64,000 nt of DNA, taken from contig BCKC01000002.1 in the NCBI GenBank assembly GCA_001600455.1, forward strand, positions 2,990,171 through 3,054,170, read 5' to 3'. The notes under the pieces were generated by a model. The model saw only the letters and a program-made list of their open reading frames with translations, was not told the DNA's origin and did not search any database. How positions within the stretch are numbered: position 1 is the stretch's first letter; each line of letters begins with the position of its first letter. This stretch comes from Endocalyx cinctus. Taxonomy: Eukaryota > Ascomycota > Sordariomycetes > Amphisphaeriales > Apiosporaceae. Positions 45,374 through 59,569 of this stretch are shown in pieces. The translations under genes and the position numbers were made by a program.

Positions 45374-45402
<29 letters not shown>
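45374..45402. repeat. A29 homopolymer
   Basis: Twenty-nine A residues in intergenic DNA. Confidence 0.9.
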
Positions 45403-45404
<2 letters not shown>

Positions 45405-46308
45405 CGAAAAGAGGAGGCAATGAGGTAGAGGAGAAGAGCGGGCAAAAGGAGCAGATTGGGTAGGTGTTTAACGTAATGTATATCTTGATTGAATAAAATG
45501 AGATATAATCAAAGAGATGAAAAGGCCTAAGTCGTTCACCGACACAAGTTTGGAGCCCCTGTAAGGGATTGAAAAATTCCTTGGAAAGCTTTTTCTTTCT
45601 TCTTTCATATGATATTCCGTCTTTTTTTCTTCCCTTCCCTTCCCTTCTTTCTACTTTCTAGTATACTGTTCTGTTTTCCCCTGTTTTTCTCGTGTACATA
45701 ATACATAATACATATACTGTTTAAATGCGGAGATTACGAGCCAAGAGAATTTATTCGAGTCATTGATCAATATATGTTTTCAACAGACCGCTTTTTGTTC
45801 ATACAGTATCTCTCTATTACCGTAAGTATTGATTGAAACGATATAATAAAAAGAACGATAATAATATAATGATTCTATAAGTTAATTTACTTCTAAAAGA
45901 CCCTTAATAAGTTTCCCCAGAAAGATTTCCCGCTAGATTGGTTTGTTCTGTCAAGACTTCTTTACTATATACACTATTATTTTTTTTCGTTTTATCTACC
46001 CTGTTTCCTTTTTGGCGTTGGCGTTAAGAGATCTCTCGTGGTGACCCGAAGCTCTGGGAATGGACTAAAAAAGCGTCAGCCCAATGCTTACTTTTTGGAG
46101 GGGCACGATGTTTCGCAGTTTGGATCGAGACTAGCAAGTTACTTGGGTAAGTAGTTAAGAACTTAGGTTAACATACTGGGGGAGAAGATCAACCCATCGA
46201 TTATTATTATTATTATTTTTTAAAGGCGATGTGACGGTCGTATAGAGACTATTTTACTTAATCAGTCTTTAGCATTTAGCATAATTCAACGACCAACTTG
46301 ATTTCTTA

Positions 46309-46320
46309 GGGGGGGGGGGG
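46309..46320. repeat. G12 homopolymer
   Basis: Twelve G residues in otherwise AT-rich DNA. Confidence 0.9.
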
Positions 46321-49300
46321 ATAAAAAAGACCAAGACAACAATGCCGAGTCAAGGTAGGGTTTTAGAAATATGCATGATGACTTTATCTTTTTTTTCACT
46401 TCTGATTTGTTTGGTTTCTATTTCTTTATCAAAGCTTTTTTTTAATCGTAACTCCTCATTACACGTATGTGTATTGTATTCTCTTACCTAATGCCTATTG
46501 ATTTTATTATCTGTCTTGTATACTTCGTACTCCGTACTCCTTACTAGGTATCCAGTAAATACATAGTAAGAGGAAAAAGGAAAAGGGATAATGGTTGCTC
46601 TCTGCCACTCTGGTTTTTTTTTTTTTTCAGTTTTTGCAGTGGTTTGCCCCACAGCTTACCTGCCTCCTATTAAGAAACAGAAACGTGCACGTCCTTTTTT
46701 CTCTTCGTTCTTCGGAATGCGAGGAGAAGCTGAGAGAGGGTTCAAACAGATGACCTGAATCATTCTTCTCCGATTTGCTGCAGTCATCATGGTATACCAC
46801 ATATTATATATATACCTCTTATCAAAAATTTGACATATCACAATTTATATGGGTATAAACAACTTACAATATCAATATCAAAGAGAGTTGAAAATAATAA
46901 TAACAATAATAATAAAAAGGACTCACACGGGCTTTTTTGTTCCAATTGCCCGATTGATTACCTGCGTTTAAATACGACGTACCCGATAATCACTGTTCAC
47001 GTGGATATCACAGAACCTGGTCGGTCATCACCGTGGTGTACTGGGATTCGCCAAGTCGACCAAGTCCCAAACAAACTTGGATATTATGCGCGCAGAGACA
47101 GTTTGGGACAGGTGGTACCTTCTATGCTCGTATACTATATATTCAGAAAAGAAAGGAAGTTTTCTTTTTTTTCTCTCTGTGTTACTCAAGTAAAAAATAC
47201 TACGAGACGAACTAATCAGCGTCCTGATTTACTGAGCGGTAGTATATATGACAAACAAGGCTACTTAAACCCCAACTCTCCAAATAAAATAAAATATAAA
47301 ACTATACATATATATAATTATAAAATAGAATACAGAATAAGAATAAAATAAAAACATCCCATCTAATAATATGATATACTTCTATATTCGGTTCTCTACT
47401 CATAACCAATCTTATACTTATACGTACATATATACGGAGTACATAGTAGACAATGTTAGATACTACCCACACTTGTGATGAGTCCGCTTTCTATATTACT
47501 GAGAATCACACGCGTCCATTTCCGTTTTGATATTCCTTAATTCGCTTAGGATTCCCGCCTACGCGTCCAATATTGTTCAATTGGTATCGTCACCCGTCGC
47601 ATTTCGTTTGGACATCCCCACATGTCACCAATAACGCAGAAACGGAGAAAATACACCGCTGATTATAGACGCGTATCCAGAAGTACGTACGATTGCGAGA
47701 TATTAGATAATTATCAACTTACTAAACCTGTACCCATACTACGGAGCACTACTGCTAATAATAACGAAGGGGGACTACTATTGTACATACGCTACGATCC
47801 TTCAGGAATAGAAGAAGGACCCGAGATTCTCCCACTCGTCCCGAAGCTTGAACATTGAGTCCAAAGAAAGAAAGAAACGCCACCGATCTGGTCAGCTGTA
47901 ATTACGGTATTTGTTATGATTGGGTTATTTTATTGTTTTATCATTTAATAAAAAATAAATAAAAATAAAACTTTTTGATTGATTTTATTTTCCGTAATTC
48001 TCTCTCTTTTAAGATTAATCATCTTTTCTCTCGTAATCGAGAAAATTATGAAAGTCACAGGCTTTTGAACCTAGCCGAATACGGGCGCCTACACTAGTAA
48101 GATATTTCGTGCTTCTGATCTCCCCCTAAAACTGCAGCTATTTTATTATACCTAGGGATTATTATTTTTTTTTTATTACTTTTACGGTTGCTGGCTGGCT
48201 GGCTGACTGGCTAATGGCTAATATTTCCACAAGGTTACATTAAAGATCTCTCTCCACGTACAGAAATTGCCTAGTCTCTACCGTCACTCCGGTAGCGAAC
48301 GGCGACAACCTCAGCAAGAGGAGAAAGAGAAAAAAAAAAAAAAAGAATATACACTACACGTATCGTACATTAGTTAGCATGTAGTGATAATAGTTGTAAT
48401 ATCCTATTAATCAATGACTGACTGGTCCACGCCATCTAGATAATAAATCAGATTTGTCCCTGACTAAAAGATAAAATGTCTCTCTATTTCATCATCTGAC
48501 TAACTCGATCAATTTAGGTTAAAATACTGAGCCGAGAGAGACGCTGAGATGACGATGCATGATAATGATGACGATGATAATACGAAAAAAAAAACTGAAA
48601 GAAAACGAAAATGATGATAAAAATAAAATAAAAATTTGACAGAATAAAATATACCTCTGTTTTTTTATCTCATGGGATGATTACACCTTACTTTAATTCC
48701 TATGTACGTGTGTATATAACTACATATGGTAAGTTGATGCAGTACTGTACCGTATGCTTATCAGAGGGAGGTCTTTATTTTTAATGACCACCACCATCAA
48801 AAAAAAAAAGAAAAAGAAAAAGAAAAAAACACCGACCGCCATTGTGGCCAATTGCAATGACTCTGACTGCATAAACGCAACCAAGCAAAGATGGAATCAC
48901 ACACACGCACATGAATCCCAAATTCTTCTTTCTTGAGAAGGGGGGTGGAGAGCTTTCGTTACATAGGGAATACGATTACGTCTGGTCATCATAATTTATT
49001 TGCGAGTCATGACTCTGTCCAGCTGATACCCTACGCAATTTAACTTCTCGATATTCATGTTCGAAGATCCCGGTTTTCTGTCAGAATGTAAATGGTATAG
49101 CTTATAAGAGGAACCCAAGAAGAAAAAAAAAAGTTAACGAAACGAAACGAACAGTCCTGTGGAGGATTTTAATTTAGTCTATACCTCGAGTCGTGCATCA
49201 CCCATCTTGTTCCATATGTATATTGCAGCGGAACCCATCTCTCGTGTCTTAAATATGTAACGAACCAAAAAAAAAAACCTGAACGCTGCTGAATCGATCG

Positions 49301-50600
49301 TTCTTACAAGCACGAGTTATTCCTTATGTACAGTATTTTTATTTTATGTCGCATCGCTTTTTTTTTCTTCTATCAATCTCTCTCGCACTCTCTTTTCTTT
49401 TCATCCCGAAAAGGGTTTCCCCCTTGTCCGCCTACGTTGGGGGTGTTGGGGGTCAGGTTACTTAAGAAAAAAAAAAAAGTACATTTTGCCTCAGCGTGGA
49501 CATTCTTTTCTTATCCCCACGAACCCGAAAAAACCTTCCATCTGATGGGTTAAATATTAACCGGTAACAATGTAATGTACTGCGTATGTGTGATGTATGA
49601 TGGTGTTTATATATATTAGACTTTGTCCATCGAGCGGTTTTTTAGCCTTAGACCCTTGCGAATATCACCAAAGCTGGGGTATCCAAAATGGGAATCTATC
49701 TGTATCTGTATCTGTATATCTGTGAGAACCCTTGCCGCCAAGAGATGCATCGGCGATCATCTCTTTTTTTCCTGGAACTACTGTAAAGTAGAAAAGATCG
49801 TGAACGACGTCCGCTCTCTACGCTAGGCCAAAAAATCAAAAGAGAGAAAGAGGGAAAAAAAAGATGTTATACTTTTCTCTTCTCTATTTCTTCTCTATTT
49901 TCATTTCTCTCACACTCTTCTCTTTTTTCCCTTCCTCATTTCGTGAATACTTCGGTAATTTAAAGAAGCAAGAACTGTAATTCGCGTTGTGCCGAATGGT
50001 ACGAACGCCATGACGCCACGGACCAAATCAAACAAAATGAAACAAAAAGCTCGACTCATGTCCATCCATCCCTCATTTAAAAACAGAAAAAGAATAAAAG
50101 TCACAAATTCATCATAAACGTCATTGGTCATTATTACGATGGGCCAAAAATTAAATATACCGTGTCTGCGTGTTTAGCTTTCGTAATCAACACCGAGAGG
50201 TGTTCATTATCGCTTATTCTTCCTTTCCGCCTCCTCCTCTCAAGCATATCCTCGTCATCGTTTGTTTCCTTTGCATAACTGCATGATGAATGGGCGGAGC
50301 TGAGTGACGCGGAAGGACGAAAAAAAAAACCCCCCCAAAAACCCGTGTTCGGCAGAGCCGGCATGTAAAAACCCCTACGTCGACCGTTCGATCAAGATTC
50401 AGGGATAATGCTTTTTTATCCTCTTTTTTTTTCTTCCTGATACTTATTCAAGAAAGTCACCAATTGGTTGGCAACCCGACGAATGGGTCCCCTGGTATTA
50501 TTATCATTTGGGGGGAAGGGGGTCACGGTTACAGGAAGAAATTGTCGATCCTCTGCCTTCGTCAAGGCAATAAACGCCACTCACTTTCCTTTGGTTCATT

Positions 50601-53600
50601 TTGTCAGGTAAGGGGGGGGGGGGGGGGGCATAGGGGTATGTTGATCTTACGGGAACATGATCGCTAGTCGTCCTTCTTCTTCTTTTGTGATAAGTCTTTT
50701 TTTTTTTTTTTTTTTGACAAGCGCCGTTTCCCACCCTTCGCGTGATGCTACATACGTATGTTTACTACAATGCCTTAGATCCCGTTGACGGACAATAGGA
50801 TCTAAGGGGAGAGGGGGTTAGATTTGTTTCGGGTCGGCAAATAGTGAATCAAAGAACGCAATCTTATCCTCGCCCCAACCTCCCCTTATCCCTTACTAGT
50901 AATATTATTTATTATTATTTGTTTAAGTGGGTTCGAGTAATGACTTGCGATTACGATGCACGGTACTATGTCTCGTAAGAAAAAAAAAAAAGCTGTAAAC
51001 ATGTCCCGCATCATTTGACCTCTTTTTTTTTGCTTTCCCAACTGATACGTAGCTCGTAGCTTGCATACAGTGAGTTGCCTTTCGGTATTGGGCGGGTAGG
51101 TATCTCTTCTGGGTCTGAGTTCCGGCCTCGAAGCCGGGAGTCAAGCCTCTCCTGGCGTTCGAGAAGAAACTTTATATATGTAATATTTGTAGCGTAACTG
51201 ATTCTTACTCTTGAGCACGTATCATTTAAGTATCTATCATCTTTCAGAGAATAACCTTACACGGGGTCTAGTTTTTTTTTTACTCTCGATATGACAGGAA
51301 TTGAAGATTTAAGAGTGATGGCTTTTCGCTAGCATGCGGCGGGATCAGCCGCAGAAAAGAAACTTAACCCTCGTAGTAGCGAGGCAAAAGAAAAGAAGCC
51401 GCTCCACATACCGTATCGTATCGTAAAGTAGACTTTTTTTTTTGGCCTTTAAAGAGACGAACTCTCTCTAGGATTCGTTCTAGAAACCCTTCCCTGGATA
51501 TTGACTTTTGGCCGCCGAGGCTTAGTTGAACTTCTTTTAACCTTTTGGCAATATGTTGCTTTTCGTATACGAAGAAATCACAATGTCAGCCACTAAATAA
51601 AGATATATACATACTTGCTCGCCTCATAGAACTAGACCTGAATCCACGCGAGATAAATATGCTTATGAAAAAAAAAAAAAAAAACACGGCTTCCGTTTTC
51701 AGTCATGAGGGAATAAAAAGCTTAAAAAAAGACTCTGAATCTGAAACTTTGACGACACATATCAGAAAGAAAGAATTTATATCCTAAAATCTTATATGGC
51801 AATATCAAACCTAACTTCAGCCAGCCTCTCCTTTTCTTTACTGTCCTCTCCAGACTCTCTCATAGATGATTATCTCAACAGAATCTTATTGCCTCAAATG
51901 AGTACACGAAGCCTCAACTCATGTTTACTTGGAACATTGCCATCAAAGTTTCAATAATCGATGAAGGAACGTGTCATTCTACGAATCTAGATACCACATG
52001 CAGCATGCTTTCTCGGCCAGATCAGAAATTTGTGCCCTCAGATCCTGGTGATGAGCTGTCACGCGACCAAGTTTGTTGAGTCTCTACGTTGCCGGGTTTA
52101 GTAATTTTTTTTTTCGGCATGTGATATGATTCGTGTGGTGATCGGACGAGTCATCGACGTAATATGAGTTGGAAGTATCTAGAATCAATACTTGACTGAC
52201 TCGAAGATAAGGACACGGTTGAATCCTTCGATCGAGCAACGTGTCTCACGATGAATAGGAGTTGAGGACACTTGCCTATCGCAAATGAATCACACGACGC
52301 GATGTCTTGCCAGAATGGTCGATCACGTGTCCAGTGGCGTTGTCTCGATTCTGGGTTGGAAATATGAAGCCGATGATGAGTATGAGTTACTATGCGTCAG
52401 AGCAGGAAAAGGAGAAGATATCCAATAATAGACGGAAAGGAGGATAAGATCCAGGTAGCAGTGATCATCAAGGCTTGAAAAAATCCCAGGCCATAGTGGT
52501 TAATATCAAGATATCGAATACAGTCTATGAATATCATGCAGACATAGCGTCGTAGTTATGTAATGCATCTCTAAATACTCGAATTTGATAGTAATGAACT
52601 CTTTCTAAACAAATGCACAGTGTTGGTTGCTTAGTACCATTGATCTTGCCTGTTTGAACGCGAAGGGATGGTCGTAAGGCCACGCCCAGCATCACGTAAG
52701 GTGACAATATTGATTGATAGTTGGTAGGGAGATAATCCTCCGTATAACCACAACATGAGAACACGACAGTACAACGCGCTCAGAATCTATTGTTTCTACT
52801 GCCGCAATCCAGAATGATAGAAAAATCAGAAAAATCAAAGAGAACTATACATATAAGCCTGCCACGTGGATGAAACGACTTAGGCACAGATCCGAGGCTT
52901 CACTATATACCACAAGAGCACATATATTATATGTAGGAAATTATGATCTCGTCCTCGAATCAGCGTATACCGCCCATCCTTCTTTTCCGCCCCCGTCGCG
53001 CAATAGTACCCGTTCGTACCGAATTACCGGCATCAATAATAACGACACTTATAGGGTTATGCATACGTAAAACCTGTCAAGCAATCAACGTGTACTCGGT
53101 AGGGCTCGTTGTGAACGCCCACGCAACACCAAGAGACTGCACACGTTAGGATCGACCCCTTCTCCCCGTCTCGAGGTATCCTGCGGGAGTCCAAACTAAA
53201 GTCCCTGGAAATTGGATGAAATGTGTTTTTTTTTTTTTTTCGAAACCATTGAAGTATACCTCATGTCGTAATATCTAATTTCCCGTTTCTCGCGAATCAA
53301 CGAACTCCAATATTGAATTCTCTCGATGCCTTCACCACACCGATCGTTCTAATGAAAATACTGAAATGTAGATTCTCCTTCCTCCTATAGATATACCTTA
53401 ACCTTACATAAGAATACGTCAAAATAGTCTTGTCCCTATACTCATCGTATTTTTAACTCACGTGAGGCGTCCTAACCTGTCGGGACCTTTGCCCACTGCA
53501 TATGATCTATTGGTTTGGCTGTTCCCAACATAATGGGTTGGGTACCGGGCTTCTTCTACTTCTAATGTCTCTTTTTTTTCCCCCTTTCTTTCCCTTCTCC

Positions 53601-56114
53601 CGTGATCTACGTGTGTACAGCGCACACATACACACATACACACACACCAAAAAAAAAAAAAAAAAGGAGTGGCTTGCAAGGCGGTTAAAATATCTTCCAG
53701 AGGTTACACCAAGAGTTTTTCATGTCAATATTCCTTTTTTTTTTTTTTTATCCACGTTGCCACGATAAAAATTGGCGCCCAATAAAGTTCGGAAAAGAAC
53801 TAAGAGAGAAGGCCCGAGAAAGATTCGGACCGGTCTGCTGTTACACACATACATACTTCTCGGTGTCCTGGAATCGAGGTTTGAAAAAAAAAAAAAAGCC
53901 GATGGATGGGTAACGCAAGAAACAAAAAAAAAGGGGGGGCAAAAAAAAAAAGCAAGGAACAAATCTTATGGACAGAAGAATCGGCGTCTATAACTTTTTG
54001 ATGATGATGATGACGATGATGAGGGTATCGTCGATTCTATTCTTAGCCCCTTTGCTGACGTGGTGGTCTCCGAGGTGGTTCACCGATCATTATGGCATGC
54101 ATGAAGACGGACAGCGTGCGGAAATTCCACCCGCACCCGGTGGTGACGGGGGGAGGTCTGGAAGATGAAAATTACATAGTATATATATATATACAAGTGT
54201 ATATATATGTGTGTGTATGTGTCTACCACATCACGGCAAGTCCCGGACGTTAAGTATACGTACCATGCATATATGCTCTACCAATATATGCTATAGCTGG
54301 GGGCTTGGAACTGCAAGTTGATGTAACGAAAAGAAGCCTCACCCGCAAAGCCCGCATTTTATACGGTAACACCACACCTAAGAGGAAAGAAAAAAAGACC
54401 GAGAACAACCAATGGGATATACTCCGCCGGAACGAAGATTTGCTTCTAGTATATTATGTACGTCCCTACAGTTTGGTACTCCTTATTAATATCATCCCCT
54501 ACGGGGTACCCATTCTAAAACAAAAACAAAAAAGAATTATGATGCATGTTTCCCAACAGACAAAATAATAATAATAATAAAGACCGCCGCCAATGATATT
54601 CGAATCCGACTTCACTGCTACATGCATCCGAGTCCCACCTGACTGGCCAATATATCCATGATCTACGTCGCACGACAGCTCCCCTGAATCTACCTGCCCT
54701 TCCCACGACTCGTGCCTGAGAGTTGTACAACGCAAAAATCCCGACCCGGTTGAGCTTCAAAGGCAGGTACACGTACGTGGGTTATGCTGGATGGTACCTC
54801 TATCCTACGTACCTATTACTTCCTTTTTCTCTTACGTCACGAACAAGAATATACTTATACAGAGTAGATTGATTAACAAGTCTTCGAGATCAATGTATCG
54901 AATGTCATATTATTATTCATAGAAGCAAGAGCGGACGAAATGCGGTATCCATAATCACTAACTTGACGATTGCCAAGTTATCAACGCCAGCCTAGTGATC
55001 TACACTTATGTATTTCAAGAGCCATAAGCGATACTATGCCCAACTAGACGGTACCATCACCCAGGGTTGTAATAACGTAGAAAGTCAAAGGAAGAATGTA
55101 TATCCTATACAGCAACCCATAGAGGGAATATCACATTCTTAACAGTGTATCTTAGTATAAACGTACCTGGCAGGCGGTATCCAAGATAACTCGCGCACCA
55201 GCCCAAGATCACCAGAAGTTACCGATTTGATAGATAGAATTTTGATATAAAGAAATCAGTAATAATAATATTTACATAGACAACAGGAGAAAAACACGAA
55301 GATTTTTAATGTGTTTCTCTTTTTAATTTTTATATATCTTGAGTACATATTATAAACCTGTGCAGCAATGCTCGTACGTCAAAATATTATGAAAAAATGA
55401 ACGAACTATTTGGGACACCGCCTGCCTGGATGGCATACACTATTCCGAGACGAGTTTCGACACCGTTCGTCGAAACGGTCTGGATAGTCTTTCATCACTC
55501 TTCCTAATTATGACTTTATCTGAGTTAAGAATGGCAGCCATAGTTTATTACATCAGTAGTAAATTTTAATTCATGCTATCTAGGCGGCCTAGTGCGTTCA
55601 CCGGTAAATGAGAACGTTGCTAACGACCGAATCTACATGAACATTTACGACCTTTAACGGGCCGGATCTTGATTTTTTTTTGTCTTTCTTTCCTTTGTAG
55701 TGTAATTACCAATCTAGATATGAGTCAGCATGCAACATTACCTCTTTTTCCTGCCTTGAAACAGGAGGCAAGTAGTCGATGTCCTTCCAGGTTAAGTCGT
55801 CTCGAGAGAAGACAGGTCCCAGTTGTCTGTATTACGCAGCAACTGTTGCAAATTGAACCATCCTTGACTTCCGTGGGATTTCATCGAGTAATACCAGTAA
55901 AAGAGTTAAGGTGCAAGACTCGGTAAAGAGATGCACAAGACACACATGAGGTGCCATATTACCCGCGTTCTAAACAACCAAGCCCTCTAAACACAACGCC
56001 GTCTGTGCTCGTGAACAATGAAAACCCAGCACGCGGCCGGTTGGTCCGGTTCCCAAACCGCGGGATGAAACAATAAAAACCCATTTTTTAAGAATATGCA
56101 TCAGATTTCGTGGA
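50601..56114. other. DBP2-proximal part of the gene-poor island; no gene
   Basis: This stretch contains G17 (50612-50628), long T or A runs (about 50697-50716, 51667-51683, 53649-53665, 53736-53749), CA/TA dinucleotide patches (53622-53650, 54181-54220) and ends at the DBP2 stop. At about 51122-51141 a short perfect hairpin (CCGGC-loop-GCCGG) occurs. Frames here are short; none is recognisable. The right end should hold the DBP2 3' untranslated region. Confidence 0.5.
50612..50628. repeat. G17 homopolymer
   Basis: Seventeen consecutive G residues, flanked by AGGTAA before and CATAGGGG after. It could form a G-quadruplex and is a likely place for assembly length error. Confidence 0.9.
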
Positions 56115-58582
<2,468 letters not shown>

Positions 58583-59569
58583 GATTACGATGTTGATGGA
58601 ATTGTGTAAGCTAGAGCGTGTTTAGGTAGGTAAAGGATCAAATTGAGACAAATGCTCAAAGTAAACAAGTAAAAATCACAGTTGATTGAACCTTCAAACG
58701 TTTCTTCAATTATTACGAGTAAGAAAAGAAAATTAAGATAGATACACGACGTATTTATCTGTGAAAATGAGCGAGGATTAAAAGAAAAGGAATATATGAA
58801 GTCGAAAAGGGAAGGGAAAAAAAAAAACTTATTGTGTTTAAGAGATTACCTCGCTGATGAGGAAAGTTTAGGTTGAGAGTAGATTTTTTTTTTTTTTTTT
58901 TTTAAATGGATACCGCTTGAATGAATCGCACTAACAGCGTTTTTTTTTTCTGGGTTAGTACTACTGGGGAAAAGGCCCGTGCGCTTTAAATTTTGTTAAT
59001 CGATAAGGCAAATGAAGGTTTGGTTGCCTTGGCAGATTCGTCGAATACCTTTATGTAATCAATCGTACAGATAAATCAGTTTGACAGTTGCCATTTATGA
59101 TGTAACTACCTTGGTACTTATACATAAGTAGATGCGACAACAACATTGTAGTAGCAATGGATATGTCTCAAAAGATATAATGGATTTATTCTATCTTATT
59201 TTATATAATACAATACAGGAAGACGTTAATACTTAGTTAGTACTTGTTGCTAGTAAATATCATTAATATGAAATTTAAGTATTTAATAATCTACTGTACA
59301 CAGTAAGTCATTACTGAATGCCTAGAACCCCCTAGGTTAATACCATCTATTATTTTAAGTACCTAACTGCCTACTAAGTCAATACTTAGTAGGCCTAGGT
59401 ACCTACCTAGGTAGGTAGATAATAGAGTAAGTACATTAGACACGATATCTTAAGGTTGTGTTAATAGCATCTATAGAACCGCTCCTTCCTTGTTTTATCA
59501 TAGGCATGAAAAGATAGTAGGCAGGCGCGTTTCTTCTTTAAGAGAAACTCCTCTCCATCTCTATTACCG
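58583..59569. promoter_or_regulatory. DBP2 upstream / THI20 3' flank
   Basis: Both neighbours are on the minus strand, so this stretch holds the DBP2 promoter and the THI20 3' end. A T20 run lies at 58884-58903. From about 59090 to 59430 the DNA is dense in TAGGTA/TACCTA words, ending in near-palindromic TAGG/CCTA repeats at about 59391-59420. No gene was found. Confidence 0.5.
58884..58903. repeat. T20 homopolymer
   Basis: Twenty T residues about 300 bases upstream of the DBP2 start codon. Confidence 0.9.

Larger units (their letters stand above)
43901..50600. other. Central part of the CON7-DBP2 gene-poor island; no gene
   Basis: This part contains a long TAC/TTA/TTTTA compound microsatellite (44141-44280), A29 (45374-45402), G12 (46309-46320) and many A8-A15 or T8-T15 runs. 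It is very AT-rich at about 46800-48700. The longest frame (46830-47351, +) has AT-driven Asn/Lys/Tyr/Ile composition. A 78-codon frame at 47622-47858 (+) looks less biased but matches nothing I know and lacks supporting exons. Confidence 0.5.

Noticed and set aside
46830..47351. 173-codon frame (+) in the gene-poor island
   Set aside because: Rich in Asn, Lys, Tyr and Ile from AT-rich DNA, with no recognisable motif or splice partners.
47622..47858. 78-codon frame (+) with less biased composition
   Set aside because: Looks slightly protein-like, but matches no family I know and stands alone; not enough to call a gene.
51110..51175. tRNA-like stretch around a CCGGC/GCCGG hairpin
   Set aside because: One stem-loop only; no T-arm consensus, acceptor stem or anticodon arm could be fitted.
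39091..56114. Transposon or RIP-degraded element in the gene-poor island
   Set aside because: No reverse transcriptase, transposase, long terminal or inverted repeats were recognised by eye; a repeat-library search would be needed to exclude heavily decayed copies.
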